Assembly (NCBI GenBank): GCA_018105865.1 | Contig: CM030865.1 | Span: forward strand, 5,567,682-5,631,681 | Origin: Metaphire vulgaris | Lineage: Eukaryota; Annelida; Clitellata; Crassiclitellata; Megascolecidae | Reading direction: 5' to 3' | Length of the DNA: 64,000 nt | Part shown: positions 42,935 through 53,860 of the stretch, piece by piece | Numbering within the stretch: the first letter of the stretch is position 1 | Layout of the letters: every line of letters starts with the position of its first letter | Notes under the pieces: model-generated | Told to the model about the DNA's origin: nothing | The model's database searches: none | What the model saw: the letters and a program-made list of their open reading frames with translations, nothing else | Position numbers and translations under genes: made by a program

Positions 42935-43107
42935 TTTATATAGCACTATATATGAAAATGTATTGCAAGAGCACTGCTACATGTCTGTTCAATAGCAATG
43001 TTTCCAAAATTAAAAACAGGATGTTTTCAAACTCTTCTTAAAGTCTTGAACTGAGATGAAAATATTGTAAGCCCAAAGTTTCTTGAACATGATTGATATT
43101 ATTATGT

Positions 43108-43412
43108 AAGTAAAGGTAGTCCTGCACTCGAACGAGCGTACAGTCCGGTGCTGATCTCTGTACTAGGCAAACAGCAATGCAGGTGGTTTACGCCATTAAT
43201 CTAGAGTGCTTTTTCAAGACCCACGTTTTACCTTCACAGCCTAATGCTGCTATCAATTTATCCATGCCTGAGTGATGAACAGCTAGGTAGGCTCCCAGAG
43301 CCATAACCCAATCCAAGGATGGTCACCCATCCAAGTACAAGGTGCACTAAACGTTGCCTAACTTCAGTGTTCTAATGGGAACCAGTGACCAAACACCAAG
43401 TAGGCTGAATAA
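43108..43412 (-). mobile_element. 5S-rRNA-headed SINE, copy 1
   Basis: On the minus strand the head reads ACTTGGATGGGTGACCATCC after GAAGTTAGGCAACG, the internal-promoter part of 5S rRNA (GAAGCTAAGC, GTACTTGGATGGGAGACC). Copies of this type use the 5S pol III promoter. The body shares GTAAAACGTGGGTCTTG and CTGCATTGCTG words with the copy at 63290. It is degenerate relative to a functional 5S gene. Confidence 0.8.
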
Positions 43413-43594
43413 CATTTAAAATAAATAAAAGGACAATTAATCTATTTAAAACTTTTCCCGAGCAGATTTCAAAATAAACCAATAATCAACCAAAATGCTA
43501 CTTGTGAAGAGAAAATCAAAAAAGAAGAAACACAAAATACAGCGGAAGTAAAGAAGCGAAACTCCAGCCAAGATTATTTCAATTTAATGCAGAG

Positions 43595-46160
43595 TAGGGT
43601 GGAGTGAAAAAACTTTTTCTCAGTGATGTAAATGTAATAGTTTGGAAAAGTTGTGTTATGGTATAGAGAGAAACTGTGCCAAAAATCACTTAACTGGGTT
43701 AATGTTTAGAGCCTCCCCAAGCGTCCTCAAGTTTCAGGAATATTGCTAATTGGTAATTGGGTATGTTGCTGCGTTGGGAGATATCCTCTATTCCCACTGT
43801 CTCACACAAAGGTGCTGAAGTTAATTACGCCTTGCCAGTAGAAGTACATGAACCTGTTAAAGCCCTTCAAGGTAAGGAGAGACCAACCATCCTATCAAAA
43901 TAAACCTGAGGATTTTCGATTAGACTGCAGAAACAAACTTGTTTGATATATCTGCATGCAGATTTCAGCTAGTGTGCCTGTGTGATAAAGAACAAGGTGC
44001 CTGTAAAGGATCGTGAATTTCTGTTGGATCAGCGAGGTGCTAGACGAATGGCCGTGGTAGGAATTGGCATCACGGAATGTGGGAATATTCTAAAGAGGTT
44101 GGCAAGAAGACACTCAGAACTCTCCAAGGTCTCTGCATCACAACCATCCACAAGTGGGCAAGCAGATGTTCCTGTTGAAGTCATCAGTAGGCCTAATGAA
44201 GATACATAGGCCTATACTTCAGATAGTGATACTCCTAATGATGATAGCTATGATCCGCCAGGGATTTCAATTAAGAGAAACTGAGTAAGGTAAAAAAGAA
44301 GACCTCTTCACAAGTGCGAACTTCTCTGCCTCATATATCTTTAATAGCTGCATGACATGTATTCTGTATCAGATAAGGTAGGTAGCTGCCCTTTCTTCGG
44401 CATGTTTTCAAGACATTGTGCTCGTTTATGAAGACGATAAAACCCTCATTTAGACAGAAGCAAAATGAGAATTGAAGGGAAAGGAAAAGAACGGAACTGA
44501 ATGAAGAGGAGGACAGCAATGTTATCGAATGTGTTTCTTTTGATGGAAGTAAGGATAAAACACTAGTTCCTAAGAAGAAAGATGGGATATGTCATGTGAA
44601 AACTGTAATTGAGGAGTGTGTGGCAATTGTTTAGGAGTCAGGTTGGTCACGTTTCACCGAGAAAGAATCTGCGATTTGAATCAAAACGTGTATTGTGTAC
44701 ATGTTAAAAGAGAAAGGAGATGACTTACAGAAACTGGTTGCTACTGGTTGCGATGGTACTGTAACTAATACTGAGAAATCAGGAGATGTTATGAGGTTGT
44801 TAGAAGAAGTAGGGTGACCTTTGCAGTGGGTCAACTACCGGTACAGGACCTAAGGGGTTTCTGGTCCACTTGGTCAGAAGTTACAAACTTGTCAGAACTT
44901 TTCCATTGTAGGTTTCGATTTAACTGTAGGAGAGATACCCATTGTAACATGCGAAGACTTAAGTTCAGATAAGGCTTATCTGCCGGACGTTTGGAAGGCT
45001 ATAACACTTGGTGACTGTTCGCAGAGTTTAGCATCACGCGACCCAACACATTCAAGATGACTAGCAACAGCTAACTTAGGGACGGAAAACCCAACTGAAA
45101 ATTTGAAAAACTAGCAACTTATGAAACAAAAGTATATACTCCAGTCTGGTTTGATATCAAAATGAAACCATCCTGCAAGGACGGAGGGCACCAACTTTGG
45201 ACGACAATTTCATTATCACGATACCTTCCTGTATAACTTAAATTAGTAGTTGATCCGGCAATCCAGAGAAACGGCTACTTTGGACATGAAGAGAATCTAC
45301 TGCTGGCAATGTTATCAGATGCAGATGCACAGCAACACATCAGAGAAGGTAATGCTATGAAGAATACTGAAAGCTAGACGTACTTCAAAAATTACTCGAA
45401 TTCCAAAATTCAAAATTCCAGTGTTCAATGTTGATGCTGCCAGTTAGGCCTATATTGACTTAATTAACTGGCACAAGAAACAACTATCAGCTCCTCCTCT
45501 ACTTTCTAACCACTCAGGCCAAGACATTTCTTCCTTGATAAAGAGCGCAGATCAGCAGTTGAACTTTCAGAGATTTCAGTGCCATTCTCAGGCAACTGAA
45601 AGATGTGTGAAGCTAGTAACTGAGGCCAGTGCTGCAGTATGTGGCCCACTTGCAAGAGAAGGACACATAAAGTCAAAACATGCCTCTCTCAGGCTCATGC
45701 CATATTCTAGCACAAAATCAGACTTCAGACAGAATCAGACAGAAACCTGTGGTTTCACAGTAAAGCGCATATTGTGTAATTGAGCCGGCATGTACTGTGC
45801 TTTGCATATTGTGAGACATAACGAAGCTTGCCGCAGCGCTACAGGGTCTATAAGTATGCAAGATGCAATAGAAATTGATTGTAATTCTTGTTACCTCTTT
45901 ACAAAAGCAGTTTTGGATAATTGTATTGTTTGTATTATTAAAATAAAACAGTTGTATGTAAATGAATAAGGCCTATATGCCAAAATGCATTAATTGCACA
46001 AAATGCCCAAACTTCACTGTCTCTGGGGAGGCTCTTAACCTTCATTTAAAAATTCAAAATTTTCACTGAACAAATCACTGATACCGTGCACAACTTTCCC
46101 GCACTATTAGAATTTTAAATTCAAAATTTTTTAAAATTTCGTCCTTTTCACTCCACCCTA
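43595..46160 (+). mobile_element. 2.57-kb degraded DNA transposon, 8-bp duplication
   Basis: Perfect inverted ends TAGGGTGGAGTGAAAA and an exact 8-base duplication ATGCAGAG (43587 to 43594 and 46161 to 46168). A second shared subterminal word AGAGCCTCCCCA lies inside each end, 110 to 150 bases in. The 8-base duplication fits hAT or P-like transposons. The transposase-like coding region is separately described. Confidence 0.85.
43982..45783 (+). pseudogene. Broken transposase-like ORF of unknown family
   Basis: Fragments in several frames read, in order, P-V-K-D-R-E-F-L-L-D-Q-R-G-A-R-R-M, then G-C-D-G-T-V-T-N-T-E-K-S-G-D, then S-Q-S-L-A-S-R-D-P and finally A-T-E-R-C-V-K-L-V-T-E-A-S-A. I recognise these words from abundant uncharacterised repeat proteins of invertebrates. 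D-G-T-x-x-N-T resembles the second catalytic block of RNase-H-fold transposases. Stops and frameshifts disable it; the first frame has no ATG. It is enclosed by the inverted repeats at 43595 and 46160, which suggests that this protein family is the transposase. Confidence 0.65.
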
Positions 46161-46293
46161 ATGCAGAGCCTTCAAGACCCAAGGCTTAGAATTTGACTCT
46201 GGGATAAGGCATAGGCCAGAAATTCTAGAATATAACGCAATGGGATGGATAATAAAGCACAAAAAATACATCCGAAGACTGCGCTGAACATAC

Positions 46294-46428
46294 TCCGGTC
46301 TGAAGGTCGGTCAGCGTCTGAGTGAGTATTATGTTGAAGACGGCGTGAGAACGACTGCTCTCGCTGTTCATATTTGTCGCCGCCACCGTTCTCGACTTGT
46401 TCCCTTCGCACATCAGAACATCAATATC
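46294..46428 (-). CDS. KIF13: KIF13 exon e4 (switch I)
   Basis: A 45-codon phase-0 exon: D-I-D-V-L-M-C-E-G-N-K-S-R-T-V-A-A-T-N-M-N, then S-S-R-S-H-A-V-F-N-I. N-M-N-S-E-S-S-R-S-H is the switch I motif required for ATP hydrolysis and is intact. Acceptor TTTATCGCAG, donor GGA followed by GTATGT. Confidence 0.98.
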
Positions 46429-47298
46429 CTGCGATAAAAAAACAAACCCACAAATTGGAAAGCAGAAAAACAACTTCAAACATCGTAATTTGTTTCAGAG
46501 TCCACCTGCCCAGGGTTGGTCTAGGTCAAATAATCAAGAATGCGACAAGGATTTCTCATATTCACTCATCACTGGCCAATCGAGTTGATACGCAAAAAAA
46601 GTCCATTATTTATAAAATTTCAGAGGTGCAAGTAATTTGGAGCATAAAAATGGTAAAAGACATGTCTCCCAAAACATCAAGAATAGGTTCGAGCAAAGTA
46701 AAAACAAAAGATAAATGGTTTGGGCCATCACAGTTCTACATAAAGTCAACTCACAGAAACAGAAACAGCAAGAGAGGCATTTTAATCAGCTATTAAACTC
46801 AGAATTTAGCAATGGAAAAGTAATGGGTAGCTGTGGCCACCATCTCCCTGGTAGTTGAAGTATAACAACAACATCAAATTTCGATAAGACCATTTCTGCT
46901 GTAAAAGAAAAGCAGCAGTGGAAACACCAAAACATGTGAGCTGAAGAAATGCTGACCGCATCATTAAGACATTCCCTAAGCACATTTAACGACAAGCGCT
47001 GATACCCGGACGCAACTACATGGCACAGATAATTGCAATGGAGTTGTAAGTAGTCTGCGTATGGTTGAAAAACGGCTGGATCATGTTAATTGGGGATGGC
47101 TGTGGAAAGAGAATAACAAATCCAGTTGATTGATTCCCAACCGCAGAACCGATCCACGCGCTGTGCCTCAGCTGCATTCTCCCATTCTCAATTTCAACGT
47201 ATCTTACAAAATCATAAAACCAACATCGATCATCCGTACTACATCTTGCAATTCAGCATCAATTAGTCATGGAAAGAGAAGTTAGAAAAATCTCTAGT

Positions 47299-47300
<2 letters not shown>
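46429..47300. other. Intron between e3 and e4
   Basis: No transposon end recognised. The plus-strand open frame at 46374 to 46796 overlaps e4 on the opposite strand and has no similarity I know. Confidence 0.4.
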
Positions 47301-47302
<2 letters not shown>

Positions 47303-47343
<41 letters not shown>

Positions 47344-47425
47344 CACACACACACACAAATCAGTATTAGAGATATTGAGGGTTTTCTAACTTCTCTATGC
47401 ACACACACACACACACACACACAAC
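47303..47425. repeat. (CA)n microsatellites
   Basis: Two CA tracts (47303 to 47358 and 47399 to 47424) separated by a short segment, immediately left of the mariner element. Confidence 0.95.
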
Positions 47426-47435
47426 TATATACATA

Positions 47436-48420
47436 TACAGGGTGTAAAAGTGAAAAGGGCACCCCTTTATGATATTTAATATCTTGGCTGCGTGTATAGC
47501 GATTTCAATGAAATTTATAGGCCATATACCTGAGAATGTTTCTGATGTAAATGCCAAATTTCATGCTGATAGCTTTAGAGTCTGCTAAAATATGGCCAAA
47601 AAACTAAAAAGACCCAAATTTTAAAATTGACAAACAGAAGATAACGTCATAGTAATTTGTATCGTTTTTAAGTCTAAAATTGCGTCGTTGTCATTGCGCC
47701 AGACAAGGTCAAGGGTTACTTACGGCCAACAGATAAACACAGCAGCATTATGATTGGCTGCAGGACTGTCATGATATGCTTGGAGACAATTTCATATTCC
47801 AGCAAGACGGAACACCTGCCCACTCTGCTCTCAGGACCCAGGATTTTCTGTAGCAACATTGTCCAGATTTCATCAAGAAAGATGACTGGCCACCCAACTC
47901 CCCAGATATCAATCCACTTGACTTTCCACGTCTATGGAATCATGCTCAACAGATATCAAAAGTATCAGCCAAAGCCACAAAACATCACAGAGTTGAAGAC
48001 GGTGCTGAAGAATATCTGGGAGAGTTTGCCTGAGAACCAGATCAAGAAGTCGATACTGTCAGTGAAGAAGCGCTTGTCGGCATGTGTGAAGGCTGAGGAG
48101 GGCATTTTGAGCACCTGCTCCCGTAGCAAATCACCTGAAATCCCCTTTCAAACGGCCCTTTTCAGGGCCAAATAAATAAAAAATATTAATTTTCTATAAC
48201 TTTATTATGACGTTATATTCTAATGTCAATTTCAAAATGTGGGTCTCTTTAGTTTTTTGGCCATATTTCAGCAAACACTAAAGATATCAGCATGAAATTT
48301 GGCAATTGCATCAAAAACATTCCCAGGTATATGGCCTATAAATTTCACTGAAATCGCTATACACGCAGCCGAGATATTAAATATCATAAAGGGGTGCCCT
48401 TTTCACTTTTACACCCTGTA
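47436..48420 (+). mobile_element. Mariner-like transposon, long inverted ends, dead transposase
   Basis: TA dinucleotides flank ends starting CAGGGTGTAAAAGTGAAAAG. The inverted arms are about 200 bases each with few differences. The interior (about 47750 to 48175, plus strand) encodes a fragment with F-Q-Q-D-G-T-P-A-H-S-A and W-P-P-N-S-P-D-I-N-P-L-D, two catalytic-acid blocks of IS630/Tc1/mariner transposases, then I-T-E-L-K-T-V-L-K-N-I-W-E-S-L-P. A stop and a frameshift separate them, and the N-terminal DNA-binding part is missing, so the copy is inactive. Confidence 0.9.
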
Positions 48421-48766
48421 TACACTGTATACAGACACAATATGAAAGTACTATACTCGATATAACTAAAACGTCTCCATTGATCTGAAGACACAGGCGC
48501 AGTGGCTCACAGCATGAGCAGATTTGAGCAATGCTTTAGAGCACAATAAGCCCTCAGCTGGAAGCCAATTTTTCAACAAACCACTAAACAAACAGCTTCA
48601 TAAATAATATTGGCAAATGAGTAGTCGAACAGCATCAAATCTCAAATCCCATCCACATTTTGGGATCTGTTTGCGACTGCTCGCGTTGAAGATCACAGTG
48701 AAGGCAAAAACAATGTGAGCACAGTGAAGGCTCTGTGCTCCACTTGGAAAGAGGCAGCCTGCTCAC
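48421..48766. other. Intron between e3 and e4, left of e3
   Basis: No recognised repeat. The e3 donor lies at its right edge. Confidence 0.4.
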
Positions 48767-48851
48767 CTCAAACGAAGCAACTGCAAGTGTTGAAAGTCCA
48801 TCGACATAAGGACCAAGGATGTTGTGCTCCCTGACTTTCAGATGATGCTTT
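48767..48851 (-). CDS. KIF13: KIF13 exon e3 (motor domain)
   Basis: Reads K-H-H-L-K-V-R-E-H-N-I-L-G-P-Y-V-D-G-L-S-T-L-A-V-A-S-F-E. LKVREH-LGPYVDGLS-LAV is a kinesin-3 motor word. The first base completes a glycine codon from e2, and the exon ends in phase 0. Acceptor TTACTTTTGTAG, donor GAG followed by GTGAGC. Confidence 0.97.
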
Positions 48852-48901
48852 CTACAAAAGTAAAGTTCATTCATAATTTCATACAAGTCATTCAGCAGCA
48901 A

Positions 48902-48958
48902 CATTCATCACGATCATCACGATCATCATGATCATGATCATGATCATCATCATCATCA
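48902..48958. repeat. ATC/ATGATC short tandem repeat
   Basis: CATCATCACGATCATC and GATCATGATCATGATC words form a partly palindromic repeat 50 bases upstream of exon e3. Confidence 0.9.
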
Positions 48959-49011
48959 CATGGTAAGTACATTAGAACATCTGTTGTGTCATGTGCATAT
49001 TCTATTATTAC

Positions 49012-49277
49012 CAGTACTTTTTCCTAGAAAAAAATGTTTGGGAACTCATTTCACATCTGTTCTGCAGTAAGAAATCATAACATTATAATTCGCTATAATT
49101 TGCATGACATTTAAAGAAATAAACGCCTCTTACAAGAAACAAAGAGAAAATATATAATTAAACTGTCAAGAGTAAAAGCTATGCAGAACACTGGTATTAG
49201 TCAAATTCACCTTCCAGAATCTGGCATAAAAGGTGTGGGAACACCGTTCCCGTGCATTCCCACTGACAAAAGCACTG
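49012..49277. mobile_element. hAT-like MITE, CAGTGCTTTTT family, second copy
   Basis: Begins CAGTACTTTTTCCTAG and ends ACAAAAGCACTG. The interior (TTTGGGAACTCATTTCACAT) matches the element at 28127. The left flank ATTATTAC recurs four bases beyond the right end, so the duplication is only tentative. Confidence 0.7.
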
Positions 49278-49394
49278 ATTAATTATTACATGGTAAATCT
49301 ATAGAACCCACAAACGTGAACCAAATTAGTAATGCACAAGAAAAAGAAAGCCGAAGAAGCAGAACGAAAAGCAAAGTATTGACCAAACGCGCAC

Positions 49395-49575
49395 CCTTTT
49401 GGATCCAGAAGGTCACGAACTCTCTCGTTGTAGATCTCCATGTACGATACTTCGACCTTGTACAGGGTTTCTGGGTCGCTGTTTGTGCCGATGTGCTCAA
49501 ACAGCGCGTCACAAAGGCGAGGAATAATTCCTTTCTGCTCCACTGTTCCCATCATAGAATACGACTTCCCAGACC
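49395..49575 (-). CDS. KIF13: KIF13 exon e2 (P-loop end to loop 6)
   Basis: Reads S-G-K-S-Y-S-M-M-G-T, G-I-I-P-R-L-C-D-A-L-F-E and K-V-E-V-S-Y-M-E-I-Y-N-E-R-V-R-D-L-L-D-P-K-G. The nucleotide-binding loop G-Q-T-G-S-G-K-S is completed across the e1/e2 junction (ACT G, then GG TCT). The EVSYMEIYNE-VRDLLDP word is universal in kinesin-3. Acceptor TGTGTCTTGAAG, donor GG followed by GTGCGC. Confidence 0.98.
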
Positions 49576-49644
49576 CTTCAAGACACAAAACAAAAATGAA
49601 ACTCAGCAAATAACTTCAGTTGCACTGCTGCAAATCGACAACAT

Positions 49645-49797
49645 CAGGGTTGGAGTTGCCAGGAGGGTTGAGGGGGTTGAACCCCCCAGCTAACTTTGCA
49701 ACCCTCCCAAAAATTGCATATCGGGTACATGCAGTTTCTGTAATTCATTGAATTTCAGTCTTCAGCCCCCAGCTCAAATTTCACAACTCCAACACTG
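49645..49797. mobile_element. hAT-like MITE, CAGGGTTGGAGTTG family
   Basis: Left CAGGGTTGGAGTTGCC and right TTCACAACTCCAACACTG are inverted ends. Flanks GACAACAT (49637 to 49644) and AACAACAT (49798 to 49805) agree at seven of eight bases. It begins 70 bases upstream of e2. Confidence 0.87.
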
Positions 49798-49805
49798 AAC
49801 AACAT

Positions 49806-51380
49806 TCACTGCTGTAAGCGAAACTGATAACAGTGCCAACGATGATGCCAGAGGCAAGGCCATAGGCATGACGATGCCTGGAGTAGTCAATATGAATAAG
49901 GTCAATTTTACGTAACAATGACGACAAATGTAAGTAACTCGGGCAGCGATTTGTTCTGTCGTCGCAGACCGGAAAAGATTCAGTTATGACATGCGTGACA
50001 TGCGATCGCATATCACGGCATGCTTAGAAATGATTCTGTTGCCTAAAGAACCTCACAATTCTACAGCAGTGACATTTCGATCATTGAATAACAACAATGC
50101 CCAGAAAGCATGATAGCGTTTCACTTCTAAATTTGACAGATATTTGCACTGAACGCTTTACAATGCACCTCTGCAACTCAGATCAATCACCAGATATCTT
50201 ACAAAAGCCTATTCTGTACCAACCATAACAGTTCTTGTGACAAACATGCATCACACACACACACTTGTCCACTGCATATAGTGCATACTTAATTATTATT
50301 ACCATACGAATTCGAACAAAATCTGAATAAAGACCACAGAATTTTGCAGGATGCCCAGCAGAAATAGCATAATCAATGCAAAGTAAAGTTCTAATTTATA
50401 CATTTATACAACAAATGCAATGTTAGAAACCGAATCATGTCTGAATGTGCATGCATTGACAGATTTCAACAACATGGTGAATTCTACGTCCAAATTCTGA
50501 AGTAACCAGTCTTGTGTGTGTGTGTGCACGTGTGTGTGCGTGTGTACGTGCGTGTACATAACCCGTACAGCACCTAGGAATAAGGAGCTACTGCAGTGCT
50601 GCTTTTGAAAGCACTATAGAAATTCACAATAGAAATTCACTTACTGACTTATTTACTTACTTACATCCTAGATACCCAAGACTCCATTCCAATGGACTTG
50701 ATCTGAGTAATTTAAGGGACTGCATCAAGGCAATGCTTCCAAAGTGAAACAGCGAAATAATTGAGATATTAAAAAATCATGCACTGCAATTTTAAGAAAG
50801 TCAAGCGATTCCTGAATTGGCATTCATCTACTGTATTTGACTGTCAATTGTTATTTATTGCATATCTTAGAGGGGACCAACTCCAGGCAAAGCACAAGAA
50901 AACCAAAATTACTTGAATTATTATAAATGCAACACCTTTGAAAGCATTTCTGTGATGGTTTTCAAGATTGATTCCAAAGAGCTGAAGGGTTCCATATGGC
51001 TGACAAGCATCCAGTACAAACATACAGGTTCACACAGACAAGCCTAAGCCATCCATTAAATCCAACTGCCTGTGCATTGGGCCATCTGGTATTTATTACA
51101 TTATGCATCAATTCTTACCATTAAAATTCAGTGTAAGGCCATCATCATTGTCATCACCACCACCACTACCATCTTCTTCACTAACACTATCAATCATTAT
51201 CATCTAGTTCCATCAGTAGATGGTGATGTCATGGATGAGTTTCCTCCATCTTCTCTACTCTTTGTCATTTTATTTAGTTCTTCCAATGTCATGTGTGTTG
51301 TTTTATAGATTCCATCTGTCCATTTCATGCTAGTGTTGGTCCTCCTCTTCCTCTACTTCCTTCCATTTTTCCTATCACTA
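49806..51380. other. Intron between e1 and e2
   Basis: Holds a GT-rich patch (50512 to 50560) and a retroposon 3-prime tail (50570 to 50665, GGAATAAGGAGCTACTGCAG then TTACTTACTTAC). A CACCACCAC run lies near 51155. No exon is recognised. Confidence 0.5.
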
Positions 51381-51384
51381 TTAC

Positions 51385-51634
51385 AAGTGCTGAAAATCTG
51401 TGAAAAAGGTGCAGGAACTCTCTTGGCACAACCCTAACCCTAACCCTAACAAACTATGGGAAGCCATCATTTACATTTCTCTAGCGCTTTTTAAATCTTA
51501 GCTTAATAGTTTTGCAACAAGTACACGGTGCTTTTACAATATTGGAACAAATATTGAAAAATTATGGAAAAAATTTTCTTGGTCCAAAAGGTGCTGGTTC
51601 AGTTCCGGCACGTTCCGGCTGACTTTCAGCACTG
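51385..51634. mobile_element. hAT-like MITE with an internal CCCTAA tract
   Basis: Ends AAGTGCTGAAAATC and, inverted from the right, CAGTGCTGAAAGTC. A perfect 8-base duplication ACTATTAC lies at 51377 to 51384 and 51635 to 51642. It contains CCCTAACCCTAACCCTAAC (51432 to 51450), a telomere-like tract. Confidence 0.85.
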
Positions 51635-51872
51635 ACTATTACTATCAATATTACTATCACCATCACCACAGACTCAGCAGTCATTGTGAGTCTGCTGCCG
51701 CCTTTACAGCCTGATCCCATCTAGTCTGTTTATAGCTCAGTGTCATAGCTCTTGAGAAAAGACTCTGTTTACCGCATTATACCAATCTCTGAGTAAGCTT
51801 CAGTGTTTTCATTTGGAGCCATCCATTACTGCCAGAATTACACCCTTAATCTTTCCGCCATCTTCCATTTGA

Positions 51873-51884
51873 CACACACACACC

Positions 51885-51935
<51 letters not shown>
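51873..51935. repeat. (CA)n microsatellite
   Basis: Long CA run with one CACACCCGCACA interruption. Confidence 0.97.
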
Positions 51936-51937
<2 letters not shown>

Positions 51938-52124
51938 ACGCATGCACACCCACAGAAAAGGATTTTCTCTGCTTTAGTTTCCTTTTGACTGGACTCACTG
52001 GAGTCTCTTGTAGATAGTTCTTTCCTAGAGACCATTTTGACTCATTAAATCCACAGTTATTTCCTATAGAATATCCATTCAAAGGCAAGAATTCTCCAGT
52101 CTAGATCTTTTGAAATGGCTGTAG

Positions 52125-52125
<1 letters not shown>

Positions 52126-52189
<64 letters not shown>
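52126..52189. repeat. (CA)32 microsatellite
   Basis: An uninterrupted CA run 120 bases downstream of the e1 donor. Confidence 0.97.
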
Positions 52190-52192
<3 letters not shown>

Positions 52193-52310
52193 CCTTGCAG
52201 ACAGACATCTCATAAAAACCCTTTTTCCATTTTAAAACTTGTTGCACTGCCCTTCCATTGCAATCAATTATATTTATTTATAGATTCTATACTGCTAATG
52301 TTGATCCTAC

Positions 52311-52403
52311 CAGTTTGGCCATAAGCAAATATGCAAGCATTGTATCCTTCAAAAGCACGGGTCAAGAGGTCACGACCCAGACAGTTAAACACCTTCTCTT
52401 GAC
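52311..52403 (-). CDS. KIF13: KIF13 exon e1 (start of traced motor domain)
   Basis: The first exon found in this window. It reads [31 protein letters not shown] in two blocks. [15 protein letters not shown] precedes the P-loop in all kinesin-3 motors. It starts with two bases of a split glycine codon, so at least one upstream exon exists, and ends with one base of the P-loop glycine. Acceptor TTTGTCTTAG, donor G followed by GTAGGA. Confidence 0.97.
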
Positions 52404-52552
52404 CTAAGACAAACAAACAATGCCAGAACACAAAATTAAAGATCACACAGAATAGGAAAATAGGAAAAAGCAACACCAACGATCTATGTCCCACTGTCCA
52501 TAAACTCCTAGAGGAGCATAGTAGCTCAAAAATGCTTAGCACTTCTATTTGT

Positions 52553-52925
52553 GTGGCATGATTGCCTAGTGGCTAATAAACCGGGCGTAGCTTTGAGGTC
52601 CCGGGTTTGAACTTGGTGCAAAATATACCCCAATGGGGTGTCAACTCTGTAGAAGAAAAAGTGGTGATATCAAGACAGACAACCTCTCTCTTTCATCGGA
52701 TGCCGTGAAAATTGTGCCAAGCTTTTCTTCATTAAAGGGTTTCGGGCTTTCAGTCTATGCACCAACTTATATCTTTGATTTTCACTACGCTGATTTAAGA
52801 GATTCAATTAGTCTTTTAATAAAACTACGGTAAATGTAATGGTTCTGGTAATCGTTACTCTGGTGGATCATATGAGTGGACCATCAGGTGCCCCACCCCA
52901 GTGATTCTGACCTTGGGAACATGAC
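52553..52925 (+). mobile_element. tRNA-headed SINE candidate
   Basis: TGATTGCCTAGTGGCTAATA (A-box-like) and CCGGGTTTGAACTTGG (B-box-like, 52602 to 52617) are spaced as in a tRNA head but no cloverleaf forms. The 3-prime limit is a guess from the change in composition. Confidence 0.45.
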
Positions 52926-53030
52926 ATGCTTTGCTTAATCCTGGTGCTCTGAAATAGTAGCAATGACAAGCAGCAGAAACTGATAAATGTAGCTGCTTTC
53001 AAAGGATAACTCACTTTTTTCTAGACAATA

Positions 53031-53032
<2 letters not shown>

Positions 53033-53075
<43 letters not shown>

Positions 53076-53108
53076 ACACACATATATATAGATAATTATA
53101 TATAGATA
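53033..53108. repeat. (TA)n / (CA)n / TAGATAAT compound microsatellite
   Basis: A TA run, a short CA run and GATAATTATATATA words in succession. Confidence 0.93.
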
Positions 53109-53780
53109 ATTATATATACATTTATATATCCAAACATCTTCCCAAGGCTCTTTATACATCATACAGATTTGCCCCACATAGACATTGAAGTGTGTTAGCT
53201 GTAGATGAAACTGCATTATATGTGCAAAACTACCGCAATGCAATTTTCCTCAGCTGCAAAGTCTAATGTTCAGTCTCTTCCCCTATGCAGTCTATACCAA
53301 AGCATTCAGCCATCAATGCTCCAGGGATACAGTTCAGTCCATATCTGCCGCCAGCGAAGAGCTAACGGCATTTTCAATTACGCTCAAACTGAATGGGAAG
53401 AAGGCGTCTTGGAATGGAAATTGCAAGGAAAAACTACAAGCAATCGAGTCTCCGCTTTCACAAGTAAAACGGATAGTCGGATACACTGGCGGGATAAACA
53501 CTGCGTCGTGTTAAGACATTTCAACCGCAAACATCTCTTTCTTGGCGATATGTTATCTCGCGAATGCTTTAATCCGTGACACCGCAGTGTGTGCACAGTA
53601 GCAGCGGCTGAATGCAAACATGGCCAAACACTCCGTGTTGACACACACCCGTATGTGTGTTGGCAAAATCACAAGTTCACACACTCACACGTTCACATAT
53701 ACAGTCAAACTCTATTACGGTAACCCTTTTGTTGCTATGGCAACCATTCCCCAGACTGGTGTAGGTAAAGTAAATTACAA
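53109..53780. other. Region upstream of e1 with an unassigned open frame
   Basis: A 124-codon plus-strand frame (53205 to 53579) begins MKLHYMCKTTAMQF and has a fairly normal amino-acid mix. I recognise no family and no splice signals, and an overlapping frame exists. I treat it as non-coding until there is transcript support. Confidence 0.3.
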
Positions 53781-53785
<5 letters not shown>

Positions 53786-53836
<51 letters not shown>

Positions 53837-53855
53837 ATGCTCGCATGTGTGTGTG
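53786..53855. repeat. (TA)n(TG)n compound microsatellite
   Basis: About 14 TA units grade into TG units with TATGCTCGCA interruption. Confidence 0.95.
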
Positions 53856-53860
53856 TGCGC

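Larger units (their letters stand above)
953..52403 (-). other. KIF13: Gene span of a KIF13-type kinesin-3, partial at both ends
   Basis: Twenty-eight coding blocks on the minus strand read in one continuous order as a kinesin-3 of the KIF13A/KIF13B/Khc-73 group. KIF13 motors are plus-end-directed microtubule motors that carry vesicles and endosomes through their stalk and tail. The order seen is motor domain, neck, FHA domain, coiled-coil stalk, DUF3694-type region and start of the tail. Exons are numbered e1 to e28 in transcription order within this window. The reading phases of neighbouring exons agree everywhere except at e15. The first motor exons are not found to the right of e1, and the C-terminal tail continues left of the window. 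Tail-proximal wording is closer to vertebrate KIF13A than KIF13B, but an invertebrate single-copy orthologue is the simplest reading. Confidence 0.95.

Noticed and set aside
43320..43400. 5S rRNA gene
   Set aside because: Only the promoter-containing part resembles 5S, with many changes, and it is joined to a SINE body.
53205..53579. A 124-codon frame with normal composition
   Set aside because: No recognised family, no splice or promoter signals, and an overlapping frame of similar length. It needs a transcript to be called.
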